DNA from: Amycolatopsis nigrescens CSC17Ta-90
GTDB lineage: Bacteria > Actinomycetota > Actinomycetes > Mycobacteriales > Pseudonocardiaceae
DNA length: 64,000 nt
Direction: 5' to 3'
Assembly: GCF_000384315.1 (NCBI RefSeq)
Contig: NZ_ARVW01000001.1
Span: 6,488,501 to 6,552,500, forward strand
In this document: in pieces, positions 1-7,390 of the stretch
Layout: each line of letters begins with the position of its first letter
Numbering within the stretch: position 1 is the first letter of the stretch
Program-made: the position numbers and the translations under genes
The notes under the pieces: model-generated
What the model was told of the DNA's origin: nothing
The model's database searches: none
The model's input: the letters and a program-made list of their open reading frames with translations, nothing else

Positions 1-1302
1 GCCGAGGCGACCAAGGGCGTGGACGTCCTCTACTACCTGGTGCATTCCTTGGCGGAGCGCGGTTTCGCCGAGGTGGACCGGCGCGGCGCGCTGATCACCG
101 CGCAGGCCGCGCGGGCCGCCGGGGTTGGCCGGATCGTCTACCTCGGCGGACTACGGCCGCCGGGGGAGGAGTTGTCCGAGCATCTCGCGTCCAGGACCGA
201 GGTCGGTGAAATATTCCTGCGTTCCGGGGTGCCGGCCGCGGTGCTGCGGGCCGCGGTGATCATCGGGTCCGGTTCGGCGAGTTTCGAGATGCTGCGGTAC
301 CTGACCGAGCGGCTGCCGCTGATGGTGGTGCCGAAGTGGGTGCGCAACCGGATCCAGCCGATCGCGGTCCGCGACGTGCTCCGCTACCTGACCGGCTGCG
401 CCGGCCTGCCCGCGCGGGTGAACAGGGCGTTCGACATCGGCGGCCCGGACGTGCTGACCTACTTGGAGATGATGCGGCGCTACGCCGGGGTGGCCGGGCT
501 GCCGCGGCGGACGATGGTGCCGGTGCCGGTGCCGGTGCTGACCCCGAAGCTGTCCTCGTACTGGGTCAACCTGGTCACCCCGGTGCCGAAGGGGATCGCC
601 GGGCCGCTGATCGACTCGCTGGTGCACGAGGTGGTCTGCGCCGAACACGACATCGCCAAGTACGTGCCCGACCCGGACGGCGGGCTGATCGGCTACGACC
701 GCGCGGTGGAACTGGCCCTGGCCCGGATCCGCGACGCGCGGGTGGAGACCCGCTGGTCGAACGCGGCCGTGCCGGACGCCCCGGCCGATCCGTTGCCGAG
801 CGACCCGGAATGGTCCGGTGGCTCGCTCTACTCCGACACCCGGCAGGCCGACTGCGAGGTGGACGCCGGGCGGCTGTGGCAGGTGATCGAGGGCATCGGC
901 GGTGGTAACGGCTGGTACTCGTTCCCGCTGGCCTGGTCGGTCCGCGGGCTGCTGGACCGGCTGGCCGGCGGAGTCGGGCTGCGGCGCGGCAGGCGCGATC
1001 AGCAGCGGCTCAATCTCGGCGACGCGGTGGACTGGTGGCGGGTCGAGGAGATCGAGCGCGGGAAGCTGCTCCGGTTGCGCGCCGAGATGAAGGTGCCCGG
1101 CGGTGCCTGGCTCGAACTGCGGGCCGAGCCGCTCGACGGCGGCCGGTCCCGGTATCACCAACGGGCCGTCTTCCTGCCCAAAGGTCTGCTCGGACATGCC
1201 TACTGGTGGGCCATCGCGCCCTTCCACGGGATTGTCTTCGGCGGCATGGTGCGCAACCTCGTGCGGACTGCCGAACAGGCGGTTGCGCGCCCGAACGAGT
1301 GA
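1..1302 (+). CDS. SDR-family NAD(P)-binding oxidoreductase with C-terminal DUF2867-like domain (5' partial)
   Basis: The frame is open from base 1, so the start and the Gly-rich dinucleotide-binding motif lie outside the window; 433 residues are visible. The first ~230 look like the rest of an atypical NmrA/SDR Rossmann domain (strand IVYLGGL, helix RTEVGEIFLRSGVP, segment RIQPIAVRDV). The last ~150 residues (SDTRQADCEVDAG, GGNGWYSF, LELRAEPLDGG) resemble DUF2867, a domain often fused to such folds in actinobacteria. It is probably a cytosolic redox or nucleotide-sugar-type enzyme; the substrate cannot be told. A ~106-bp gap separates it from the next gene. Confidence 0.8.
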   Translation, partial: AEATKGVDVLYYLVHSLAERGFAEVDRRGALITAQAARAAGVGRIVYLGGLRPPGEELSEHLASRTEVGEIFLRSGVPAAVLRAAVIIGSGSASFEMLRYLTERLPLMVVPKWVRNRIQPIAVRDVLRYLTGCAGLPARVNRAFDIGGPDVLTYLEMMRRYAGVAGLPRRTMVPVPVPVLTPKLSSYWVNLVTPVPKGIAGPLIDSLVHEVVCAEHDIAKYVPDPDGGLIGYDRAVELALARIRDARVETRWSNAAVPDAPADPLPSDPEWSGGSLYSDTRQADCEVDAGRLWQVIEGIGGGNGWYSFPLAWSVRGLLDRLAGGVGLRRGRRDQQRLNLGDAVDWWRVEEIERGKLLRLRAEMKVPGGAWLELRAEPLDGGRSRYHQRAVFLPKGLLGHAYWWAIAPFHGIVFGGMVRNLVRTAEQAVARPNE

Positions 1303-1408
1303 ATTACGATTATTCCGACTTGCTCTGGGTAACAGGTGGGGAGACTCCGGCGAGTAGTAGTAAGTGCGCTTCACAGGGGGCGCGATGTGCCGAGAGAAAG
1401 ACCTCGCG

Positions 1409-1924
1409 ATGGGTGATACCGCAGCGGTCATTCCTACCGAACCGTCCGGCCGCAGACGGCTGGGCTCGAACCTGGCGCTCACCGGACTCACCGCGGTGAT
1501 GACCGGGGTGGTGCTCGCGGTGCTGATGTCCGCGAGCAGGCAGAGCGTGTCGCCGTCGCGGCCGCAGGCGCAGCCGCGCGAGGACGTCCCGGCCTTCCAG
1601 GCAGTGCCGGCCGAGCAGCCGGCCGGCGACGTCAAGCCGGTGCTGTACGCGGTGACCTACGAACTGAGCGGCGGCGCGGGGGCGCTCAACATCACCTACG
1701 TCGGCCAGGGCGCGGTACTCGAACAGGAGCGGGCTTCGAGCACTCCGTGGCGCAAGTCCGTTGCCAGGCAGGGCACCGAGGACGAGGTCGGCTACCTCAC
1801 CGTGTCCGCGCAGAACTCCGGTGCCGGCAGGCTCACCTGCCGGATCCTGCTGGACGGCGAGGTCGTCAGCGAACGGACCGCCGGCCCGAACGGTGTGGTG
1901 ATGTGCGCGAAGTCGATCATGTGA
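1409..1924 (+). CDS. MmpS-like single-pass membrane protein
   Basis: 171 residues: a short cytosolic N-terminus, one transmembrane helix (about residues 20-42, LALTGLTAVMTGVVLAVLMS), a Pro/Gln-rich linker and an extracytoplasmic domain with the Y-x-V-T-Y-E-L-S-G and NITYVGQG-type strands seen in MmpS/MmpS-like domains. Mycobacterial MmpS proteins are accessory partners of MmpL/RND lipid exporters, but no MmpL gene is next to this one. The ATG at 1409 is preferred because GAGAAAG lies at proper spacing; in-frame GTG 1364 and ATG 1385 are alternatives. The HxlR regulator starts 44 bp downstream and may be cotranscribed. Confidence 0.6.
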   Translation: MGDTAAVIPTEPSGRRRLGSNLALTGLTAVMTGVVLAVLMSASRQSVSPSRPQAQPREDVPAFQAVPAEQPAGDVKPVLYAVTYELSGGAGALNITYVGQGAVLEQERASSTPWRKSVARQGTEDEVGYLTVSAQNSGAGRLTCRILLDGEVVSERTAGPNGVVMCAKSIM

Positions 1925-1968
1925 CCGTCCGCAATACTTCTGAAATCGAATCGACAGACGGAGGTGCC

Positions 1969-2268
1969 GTGACCAGCGTTGACACACCCGTTACCGCGGT
2001 GTTGAACCTGCTCGGCCGGCGTTGGATGCTCCGGGTGATCTGGGAGCTGCAGCAGGGACCGGTCGGGTTCCGCGAGCTACGGCGGCGCTGCGACGACATG
2101 TCGTCCAGCGTGCTCAGCGAGCGGCTCCGCGAACTGCGCGAAGCGAATGTGATGGAGACCGGAGAGGACGGCGTGTACCGGCTCACCGGCCTCGGCCGCA
2201 GGCTGGCCGAGACGCTGCTGCCGCTGTCCGGCTGGGCGAGGGATTGGGCGGACACCCGGTCGGTCTGA
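1969..2268 (+). CDS. HxlR-family winged-helix transcriptional regulator
   Basis: 99 residues covering almost only the HxlR winged-helix domain: LLGRRWMLRVIWELQQGPVGFRELRRR followed by the recognition helix SSSVLSERLRELREANV and the wing YRLTGLGRRL. GTG 1969 follows ACGGAGG at about 5 nt. HxlR proteins usually bind DNA as dimers and often sense oxidants or quinones through a cysteine near the N-terminus; here the only cysteine is within the RRRCDDM segment, so a redox role is uncertain. Its target may be the upstream MmpS-like gene or the downstream permease, judged by proximity only. Confidence 0.85.
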   Translation: MTSVDTPVTAVLNLLGRRWMLRVIWELQQGPVGFRELRRRCDDMSSSVLSERLRELREANVMETGEDGVYRLTGLGRRLAETLLPLSGWARDWADTRSV

Positions 2269-2322
2269 TTTCTCGCGTGGTCGTGCCTGTCGAGGCGGCC
2301 CGGCAACCGGCACGATCTTGCT

Positions 2323-3090
2323 GTGAAGGATGCCGCGATCGCGCTCGGCCCGCCACTGGCGGTGGTACTGGCACTGCTCACCCTGCTCGCCGCGGCCGTG
2401 GTCCGGCTGGGCGAACTCGGCTCCGGCCGGGACGTGCTGCTCGCCGCCGCACGGGCAGTGCTGCAGCTCGCGGCGGTGTCGCTGGTCATCGTGGCGGTGC
2501 TGCGGTCCGGCGGGCTGACCACGCTTTTCGTGCTGCTGATGTTCGGTGTCGCCGCGCTCACCTCGGCCAGGCGGGTCGGCGTTCTCCGGCAGCTGGGCTG
2601 GTTCGCCACCGCCATCGGCGCGGGCGTCGCGCCGGTGCTGACGCTGGTGCTCGCGGCCGGAGTGCTGCCGCCAAGGCCGATCGCGGTGGTGCCGATCGCC
2701 GGCATCGTGATCGGCGGGGCGATGTCCGCGACCTCGCAGGCGACGCTGCGCGCGCTGGACGAGCTGGACGGCCGGTATGGCGAGTACGAAGCCGCGCTGG
2801 CACTGGGATTTTCGGACCGCGCCGCGGCTCTGGAGATCTGCCGCCCGTCCGCGGGCCAGGCGCTCATCCCGGGCATGGACCAGACCAGGACCGTCGGGCT
2901 GGTCACCCTGCCGGGCGCCTACGTCGGCATGCTGCTGGGCGGCGCCGGCCCGATCCAGGCCGGCGTCACCCAGCTGCTGGTGCTGATCGGCCTGCTCGCC
3001 GCGCAGGCGGTCGCGGTGCTGGTCGCGGTGCAGCTGGTCGCGACCGGCCGGATCAGCCGAGCGGGGCGGCGAGGTGTGCGGTGTCGTTGA
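2323..3090 (+). CDS. fetB: FetB-type ABC transporter permease (UPF0014 family)
   Basis: 255 residues with about seven hydrophobic helices and the family signature GxMSATSQATLRALDELDGRYGE plus a conserved GMDQTRTVGLVTLPGAYVGMLLGG loop. FetB is the membrane subunit of an iron exporter in E. coli; the partner ATPase FetA is not adjacent here, so it must be encoded elsewhere or the subunit pairs with another ATPase. The GTG start at 2323 has no clear ribosome-binding site, consistent with a leaderless message. The 3' end overlaps the convergent phosphatase gene by 38 bp. Confidence 0.8.
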   Translation: MKDAAIALGPPLAVVLALLTLLAAAVVRLGELGSGRDVLLAAARAVLQLAAVSLVIVAVLRSGGLTTLFVLLMFGVAALTSARRVGVLRQLGWFATAIGAGVAPVLTLVLAAGVLPPRPIAVVPIAGIVIGGAMSATSQATLRALDELDGRYGEYEAALALGFSDRAAALEICRPSAGQALIPGMDQTRTVGLVTLPGAYVGMLLGGAGPIQAGVTQLLVLIGLLAAQAVAVLVAVQLVATGRISRAGRRGVRCR

Positions 3091-3736
3091 ACCGGCGCAC
3101 GATCCAGTTGTCCCCGGTCACCACCAGATGGGAGACGGACCCGTTGTCGGCGCCGAGGAAGGCGAACGGCTGCGAACCGCTGGCCTGCGCGAAGACGGAC
3201 CCGATCACCCCGCCGTGGGTGAACACGGCCACCCGCTGGTCCGGGTGCGCGGCGGCGATCCGGCCGATCGCGTCCCGCACCCGGCCGTCGAACGCCTCGG
3301 TCGGCTCGGCACCGGGGATGACGTCCCAGCGCTGCTCGGTCCACATCCGGATGGCCACCGGATGGCCCTCGGCGACGTTGCGGCGGAACTGGCCGCCCTC
3401 CCACTCGCCGAGGTGCACCTCGCGCAGCCCGGCCTCGACCCGCGGTTCGATGCCCAGCTTCGCGGCCAGCGGCGCCGCGGTCTGCACGGTGCGCCGGAGG
3501 GTGGTCACGTAGAGCGCGTCCAGCCGTTCACCGGCCAGCCGCTGCCCGACCCGCTCCGCGTGGTCGCGGCCGTCCGGAGCCAGGTCCGGGTCCGCCTGTC
3601 CCTCGATCATCGGGAAGGGCTCGCTCGCCCTGGCCGGCGCGGACTCGCCGTGGCGCACCAGGAAGATCTCGGTGGCGCCGGGCGGCGGGCTGAAACGGTG
3701 CTGCCGGTACTCGACCTCTTCTTCGGGAATAGTCAC
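3053..3736 (-). CDS. Histidine phosphatase family protein (phosphoglycerate-mutase-like)
   Basis: 227 residues. The catalytic LVRHGES motif is at about residues 26-32; the second conserved histidine is in AVFTHGGVIGSV and the acidic residue in VHLGEWEGG. Such enzymes use a phosphohistidine intermediate to hydrolyse small phosphate esters; sequence alone does not give the substrate. The GTG at 3736 is the only good start. The gene is convergent with the FetB permease and lies 21 bp downstream of the DUF6221 gene, so the two minus-strand genes may be cotranscribed. Confidence 0.85.
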   Translation of the reverse strand: MTIPEEEVEYRQHRFSPPPGATEIFLVRHGESAPARASEPFPMIEGQADPDLAPDGRDHAERVGQRLAGERLDALYVTTLRRTVQTAAPLAAKLGIEPRVEAGLREVHLGEWEGGQFRRNVAEGHPVAIRMWTEQRWDVIPGAEPTEAFDGRVRDAIGRIAAAHPDQRVAVFTHGGVIGSVFAQASGSQPFAFLGADNGSVSHLVVTGDNWIVRRFNDTAHLAAPLG

Positions 3737-3757
3737 GTGCCGGAGGCTAGCCGGAGC

Positions 3758-4150
3758 TCAGGGCCGCCAGCTCTCCCGGTACTCCGGATGATCGGAATAG
3801 GGCAGGGCGAGCAGCCGCAGCGTGCGGCACCAGTTCGTGCCCGCCTCGTCCGCGGGCACATGGCAGGTGACGCACCAGTATTCGCTTCCGTGCGAAGGAA
3901 AACCGGGCACCCGGTCGGCGGTGGTGGTCCGGTGCTCCTGAAGAATTCCCTGGGTCGCCTCGGTTTCCCGGACCATGCGGTTGACCACGTCGAGCTCGTC
4001 GTCGTCGAGACTGTGCACGCGCTGCTCGATGGCCACCTTCGCCTCACCGTAGCTGAGCCGTTCGCCGATTCTGGCCTTCTGCACCGCCTGCATGATCATG
4101 GCTTGCCGTTGGTTGACGCGAGCGGTGAGGAACGCGACCAGATCGTCCAT
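3758..4150 (-). CDS. DUF6221-like protein of unknown function
   Basis: 130 residues, starting MDDLVAFLTARVNQRQ and ending with CRTLRLLALPYSDHPEYRESWRP, the layout I associate with actinobacterial DUF6221 proteins. The middle part has a CVTCHVP cysteine pair and a further cysteine before the C-terminal helix, possibly a small metal site. Soluble, with no signal peptide or membrane segment. The family has no assigned function as far as I know. Confidence 0.65.
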   Translation of the reverse strand: MDDLVAFLTARVNQRQAMIMQAVQKARIGERLSYGEAKVAIEQRVHSLDDDELDVVNRMVRETEATQGILQEHRTTTADRVPGFPSHGSEYWCVTCHVPADEAGTNWCRTLRLLALPYSDHPEYRESWRP

Positions 4151-4510
4151 TCCCCGGATACTTCCCGCTCGGGCCGGTAAGGTCGAGCGGAATCGATTGC
4201 GACGCGGTCACGTCTTGGTCAGCGTCCGGGCTCATTTGTGGAACATTGTCTCTGTTCGGGTACAGTTCGTCGTTTTCTCCCTGTCCACCTGGCCGCCGAT
4301 AGCCGGACGGGGTCGGCGGTGTACCGTCAGTGCCACCGGGAGCACCTCGGCATCGGCAGCCACGTTGGCGCCGTTCCCGGTTATCCCTGACTTCGGCCGC
4401 GTACCGGCCGAGACGGGAGTTCTGATGGTCTGCCGCCACCCTTTCTGACCCCCTGCCCGACTCAGTGACTCTTGTGCCAACTATGTCCACTGATCGAGGA
4501 GAGCAGGGAT
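4151..4510. other. Non-coding stretch between divergent genes
   Basis: 360 bp between the minus-strand DUF6221-like gene and the plus-strand small zinc-motif gene. No convincing coding frame. A TACAGT element at about 4260 with TTGTGG 19 bp upstream is a weak promoter candidate for the small genes. The last 20 bases carry the GAGGAG ribosome-binding site. No repeat or RNA gene recognised. Confidence 0.4.
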
Positions 4511-4714
4511 ATGTCGACCGACCTCAAACCGGGCACCTCCGGGGTGGATGCGGAGAGCAAGGTGGACGCCACCTGCCCCGCGTGCTCGCACCCTCGGGAA
4601 GCACACGATTCGATCTCGCTCCGGTACTGCGCCGCGACGGTGGCCGGTGCGTTCGACCGCGGGTGCGTCTGCGCCGGCGTCGTCAAGAAACAGCCCGATA
4701 AGGAAGAAAAATGA
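4511..4714 (+). CDS. Small cysteine-rich (zinc-ribbon-like) protein
   Basis: 67 residues with conserved-looking metal ligands: CPACSHP at about 23-29, then REAHD, RYC and a terminal RGCVC motif. The spacing suggests one zinc site made of four cysteines and one or two histidines. ATG 4511 follows GAGGAG and is preferred over an upstream in-frame ATG at 4472, which has no ribosome-binding site. It overlaps the next small gene through ATGA, so the two are translationally coupled. Similar small proteins are common in actinomycetes but have no known role. Confidence 0.6.
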   Translation: MSTDLKPGTSGVDAESKVDATCPACSHPREAHDSISLRYCAATVAGAFDRGCVCAGVVKKQPDKEEK

Positions 4715-4869
4715 GCGCTGAAGCCAAGTTCGTCTCACGCTACGACCAGCGAGTCGAGCTGGTGCGGGGAATTCTGAAGCAGGACACCAAACTCGACGCC
4801 AAGAACGCGGACGCGCTCGCGATCCGGTTGCTGCACGCGCTGGACGCGACCCCGGAAAAACTGCGCTGA
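4711..4869 (+). CDS. Small DUF6307-like protein
   Basis: 52 residues, MSAEAKFVSRYDQRVELVRG followed by an amphipathic helix and the end ATPEKLR. The start ATG overlaps the stop of the preceding gene (ATGA). The pattern FVSRYDxRV...ADALAxRxLHALD fits what I remember of DUF6307, a short actinobacterial family without known function; this assignment is from memory. It is convergent with the carboxyethylornithine-synthase-like gene, 6 bp away. Confidence 0.55.
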   Translation: MSAEAKFVSRYDQRVELVRGILKQDTKLDAKNADALAIRLLHALDATPEKLR

Positions 4870-4875
4870 GCCGGG

Positions 4876-6021
4876 TCAGCTCCGTTGGGGGTGCGGATAG
4901 TCCGGCGAACGGTGCTGGAAGGCAAGGATATCCGGGTTGCCGATCACGCCGGCCCTGATCTCAATGGCCCGCCGGATGGTCTGGTCGGCGTCCCACGCCT
5001 GCGGGCCGGAGAGCACGGTGCGCAGGTAGGGCAGCAGGGCTTCGCTGATCTCCCAGGTCGCGGAGTCCCAGAGGTGTGACGGGCTGTGGTCGACGCCGTA
5101 GTAGTGCACGTTGTTCCCGACGGTGAACGTCGGTTCGACGAACGTCGTCGGCCGCGCCCAGCTGAAGCCCATCCCCTCGTCACAGGAGACGTCGACGATG
5201 AGGCTGCCCGGCGCGAAGGCGGCCAGATCCTCGTCGATCAGGAAGGTCAGCGGCGCGTTGGGGTCCTGCAGCACGCAGTTGACCACGATGTCGTGCTCGG
5301 CGAGGAAACCGGCCAGCGGTATCCGCCCGCGCTCGGAGAATGCGTGGCTGCGGCGCGGATCGGCGTCGTTGTGGTCGAAATGCACTATGCGCGCGGAATG
5401 GATCGGCGAGCCCACCGCGGTCACCCCGCGGTTGGTGAGCACGTGCACGTCGTGGATCCCGTGCGCGTTGAGCGCGGTGACCGCGCCGCGAGCGGTCGCG
5501 CCGAACCCGATCACCACCGCGCGCCGGCGGCGTCCGTAGTCGCCGGTCGAACCGATGGACTCCAGCCCGTGCAGCACCGAGCAGTAACCGGCGAGCTCGT
5601 TGTTCTTGTGGAAGACGTGCAGGCTGAAGCCGCCGTCGGTGGTCCAGTGGTTCATCGCCTCGAAGGCGATCAGGGTGAGCTTCGCATCGACGGCCAGCTG
5701 CGTGATCTTGTTGTCCTGCACGCAATGCGGCCAGCCCCAGAGGATCTGCCCGTGGCGCAGCTCGGCAACATCCTCCGGCTGCGGCTTGGGATGCAGGATG
5801 ATGTCGCATTCGGCGATGAGCCGCGCACGGGGCCACAAAGCGGCGACGTAGGGCGCCAACTGCTCGTCCGGTACCCCGAACCGTTCGCCGTAACCCTGCT
5901 CGAGGTGGATCCGGTGCCGCAGATCGGCGTCGACCCGCTCGAAATGGCGTGGATGAACCGGAAGACGATGTTCGTTTTCCTTGCGCGACCGTGACATGAT
6001 TCCGAGATTGAGCTGATTCAC
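4876..6021 (-). CDS. N5-(carboxyethyl)ornithine synthase-like / alanine dehydrogenase-PNT family enzyme
   Basis: 381 residues with the two-domain alanine dehydrogenase/transhydrogenase layout: an N-terminal LGIMSRSRKENEHRLPVHP strand-helix, a central NAD(P)-binding segment AVVIGFGATARGAVTALNA, and a C-terminal PSHLWDSATWEISEALLPYL region with the DHSPS motif typical of carboxyethylornithine synthases. Those enzymes reductively condense ornithine or lysine with pyruvate. The GTG at 6021 has AAGGGAG upstream and is needed for the first beta-strand. The exact substrate is inferred. Confidence 0.75.
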   Translation of the reverse strand: MNQLNLGIMSRSRKENEHRLPVHPRHFERVDADLRHRIHLEQGYGERFGVPDEQLAPYVAALWPRARLIAECDIILHPKPQPEDVAELRHGQILWGWPHCVQDNKITQLAVDAKLTLIAFEAMNHWTTDGGFSLHVFHKNNELAGYCSVLHGLESIGSTGDYGRRRRAVVIGFGATARGAVTALNAHGIHDVHVLTNRGVTAVGSPIHSARIVHFDHNDADPRRSHAFSERGRIPLAGFLAEHDIVVNCVLQDPNAPLTFLIDEDLAAFAPGSLIVDVSCDEGMGFSWARPTTFVEPTFTVGNNVHYYGVDHSPSHLWDSATWEISEALLPYLRTVLSGPQAWDADQTIRRAIEIRAGVIGNPDILAFQHRSPDYPHPQRS

Positions 6022-6095
6022 GTGCGCTCCCTTGTCAGGGCATGTCTAGCACAACCTCTGCCGAACCAGGGCGCCGCGACCGTGCTGCTGCCGAA

Positions 6096-6557
6096 TCACC
6101 CGTCGGCGACCTCCCGCACACCCCGGACCGCCAGCCGGTCGGCGCGCTCGTTCTCCGGATGCCCGGCATGCCCTTTCACCCAGTGCCAGCGCACCTCGTG
6201 CGGTTTCGCCGCCGCGTCGAGCCGCTGCCAGAGATCGGCGTTCTTCACCGGTTCCTTGGCGCTGGTCCGCCATCCGTTGGTCTTCCACCGCGGCAGCCAC
6301 TTCGTTACGCCGTTGCGCACGTAGGTGCTGTCTGTGTACAGGTCCACCACAGACGGTCGCTTCAGGCTTTCCAGCGCCCGGATCGGTGCCGTCAGCTCCA
6401 TCCGGTTGTTGGTCGTCGGCCCCGCGTCCCCGCCGTAGAGGTCCTTTTCATGCGGCCCGTACCGCAGCACCGCGCCCCAGCCACCCGGCCCCGGATTCCC
6501 ACTGCACGCGCCGTCCGTGTAGATCTGCACCACCGGCCCGTCCTCGTTTTCCACCAC
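6096..6557 (-). CDS. rnhA: Ribonuclease HI
   Basis: 153 residues, full-length for bacterial RNase HI. The acidic catalytic set is visible: D15 in [12 protein letters not shown]54 in NNRMEL, D76 in LYTDS and D140 in ERADRLA, with the loop histidine in [10 protein letters not shown]. It removes the RNA strand of RNA-DNA hybrids. Start is one of two adjacent GTG codons at 6557/6554. The gene lies 74 bp downstream of the start of the carboxyethylornithine-synthase-like gene on the same strand. Confidence 0.95.
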   Translation of the reverse strand: MVENEDGPVVQIYTDGACSGNPGPGGWGAVLRYGPHEKDLYGGDAGPTTNNRMELTAPIRALESLKRPSVVDLYTDSTYVRNGVTKWLPRWKTNGWRTSAKEPVKNADLWQRLDAAAKPHEVRWHWVKGHAGHPENERADRLAVRGVREVADG

Positions 6558-6599
6558 CCGCGCAACCTACCTGCACATAGCGGCAGGCTCCGTGCCCGG

Positions 6600-7235
6600 T
6601 CACGGAGCCGGAAACTCGTCGGCGACGTCGGCCACGTCGTCGAGCGCCTGGTCGTCCGGTCGTCCGCCCGCGGGGGCGGTTTCGGCGATCACGACCAGCG
6701 AACCATCCCGTCGCGAGTCGTAGTGGTAACCGGTGAAATGGATGCCGGTGAGATCCAGCGCCGCGGTACCGAGCGGGGAGATGTTTCCGGTTCCGTGCGT
6801 GTCGGCGAGTTCTTTCAGACGCGTGGCCTCGCCGACCGACCGCATTCGTACCCAGGCGATGGACACCGCGATGGTATTGCCATGCCCATCGCCGATGGCC
6901 AGCAGCGTCCGGTCCAGTTTGCGGCACGGTGTCCGTACAAAGAACTGCTGGACCTCCCCGAATGAGCGGCTCGAGCACAGCAATTCCTGCTTGGCCGTCT
7001 TCTTGATGATCTTGAGTCCCATGCGCTGCCACGCGGTGTCACGTTGTCCCTTGCGCGCCGCGTCCTTACCGGATGTTTTCCCTTTGGCGATGCCGGATCC
7101 GGTTCCCGATTCGATCGACACCGTGCCAGTGCCGGTGCCACTGAATGCGACCACTCCACCGGTAATGACCGCGGCTACCCCTGTGCCGCTCTTGATCCAC
7201 CGGCCTGTTTTCGGATCGCGTGGTTGATTCACCAT
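6600..7235 (-). CDS. Hypothetical protein with Gly/Thr-rich segment
   Basis: 211 residues from the ATG at 7235 (MVNQPRDPKTGRWIKSG); an upstream extension to 7334 is open but less likely because GGGAGG lies before 7235. An N-terminal PRDPKTGRW motif is followed by a hydrophobic and Gly/Thr/Ser-rich stretch (GVAAVITGGVVAFSGTGTGT), a basic segment (KGKTSGKDAARKGQRD), then a soluble mixed alpha/beta domain. The hydrophobic stretch could anchor it in the membrane. I do not recognise the family. Confidence 0.5.
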   Translation of the reverse strand: MVNQPRDPKTGRWIKSGTGVAAVITGGVVAFSGTGTGTVSIESGTGSGIAKGKTSGKDAARKGQRDTAWQRMGLKIIKKTAKQELLCSSRSFGEVQQFFVRTPCRKLDRTLLAIGDGHGNTIAVSIAWVRMRSVGEATRLKELADTHGTGNISPLGTAALDLTGIHFTGYHYDSRRDGSLVVIAETAPAGGRPDDQALDDVADVADEFPAP

Positions 7236-7333
7236 GATCAGACATCCCGTCCCTCCCAAGTCCGGAGCGCTGATCTTTCCCGCTAGGGCCGCCGAGTGCG
7301 ACCTCGTCGTGTGGTAATCGCCCGAATGTCGCA

Positions 7334-7379
7334 CCGGGGCGGTCTGCCATTCCCCCTGACGAATGGCAGACCGCCCCGG
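7334..7379. terminator. Bidirectional rho-independent-type hairpin
   Basis: Perfect 19-bp inverted repeat (7334-7352 with 7361-7379) around an 8-nt loop, lying 11 bp beyond the stop codon of the minus-strand MFS gene. No long T run follows, as is usual in high-GC actinomycetes. Confidence 0.75.
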
Positions 7380-7390
7380 CTTATTCCGTG

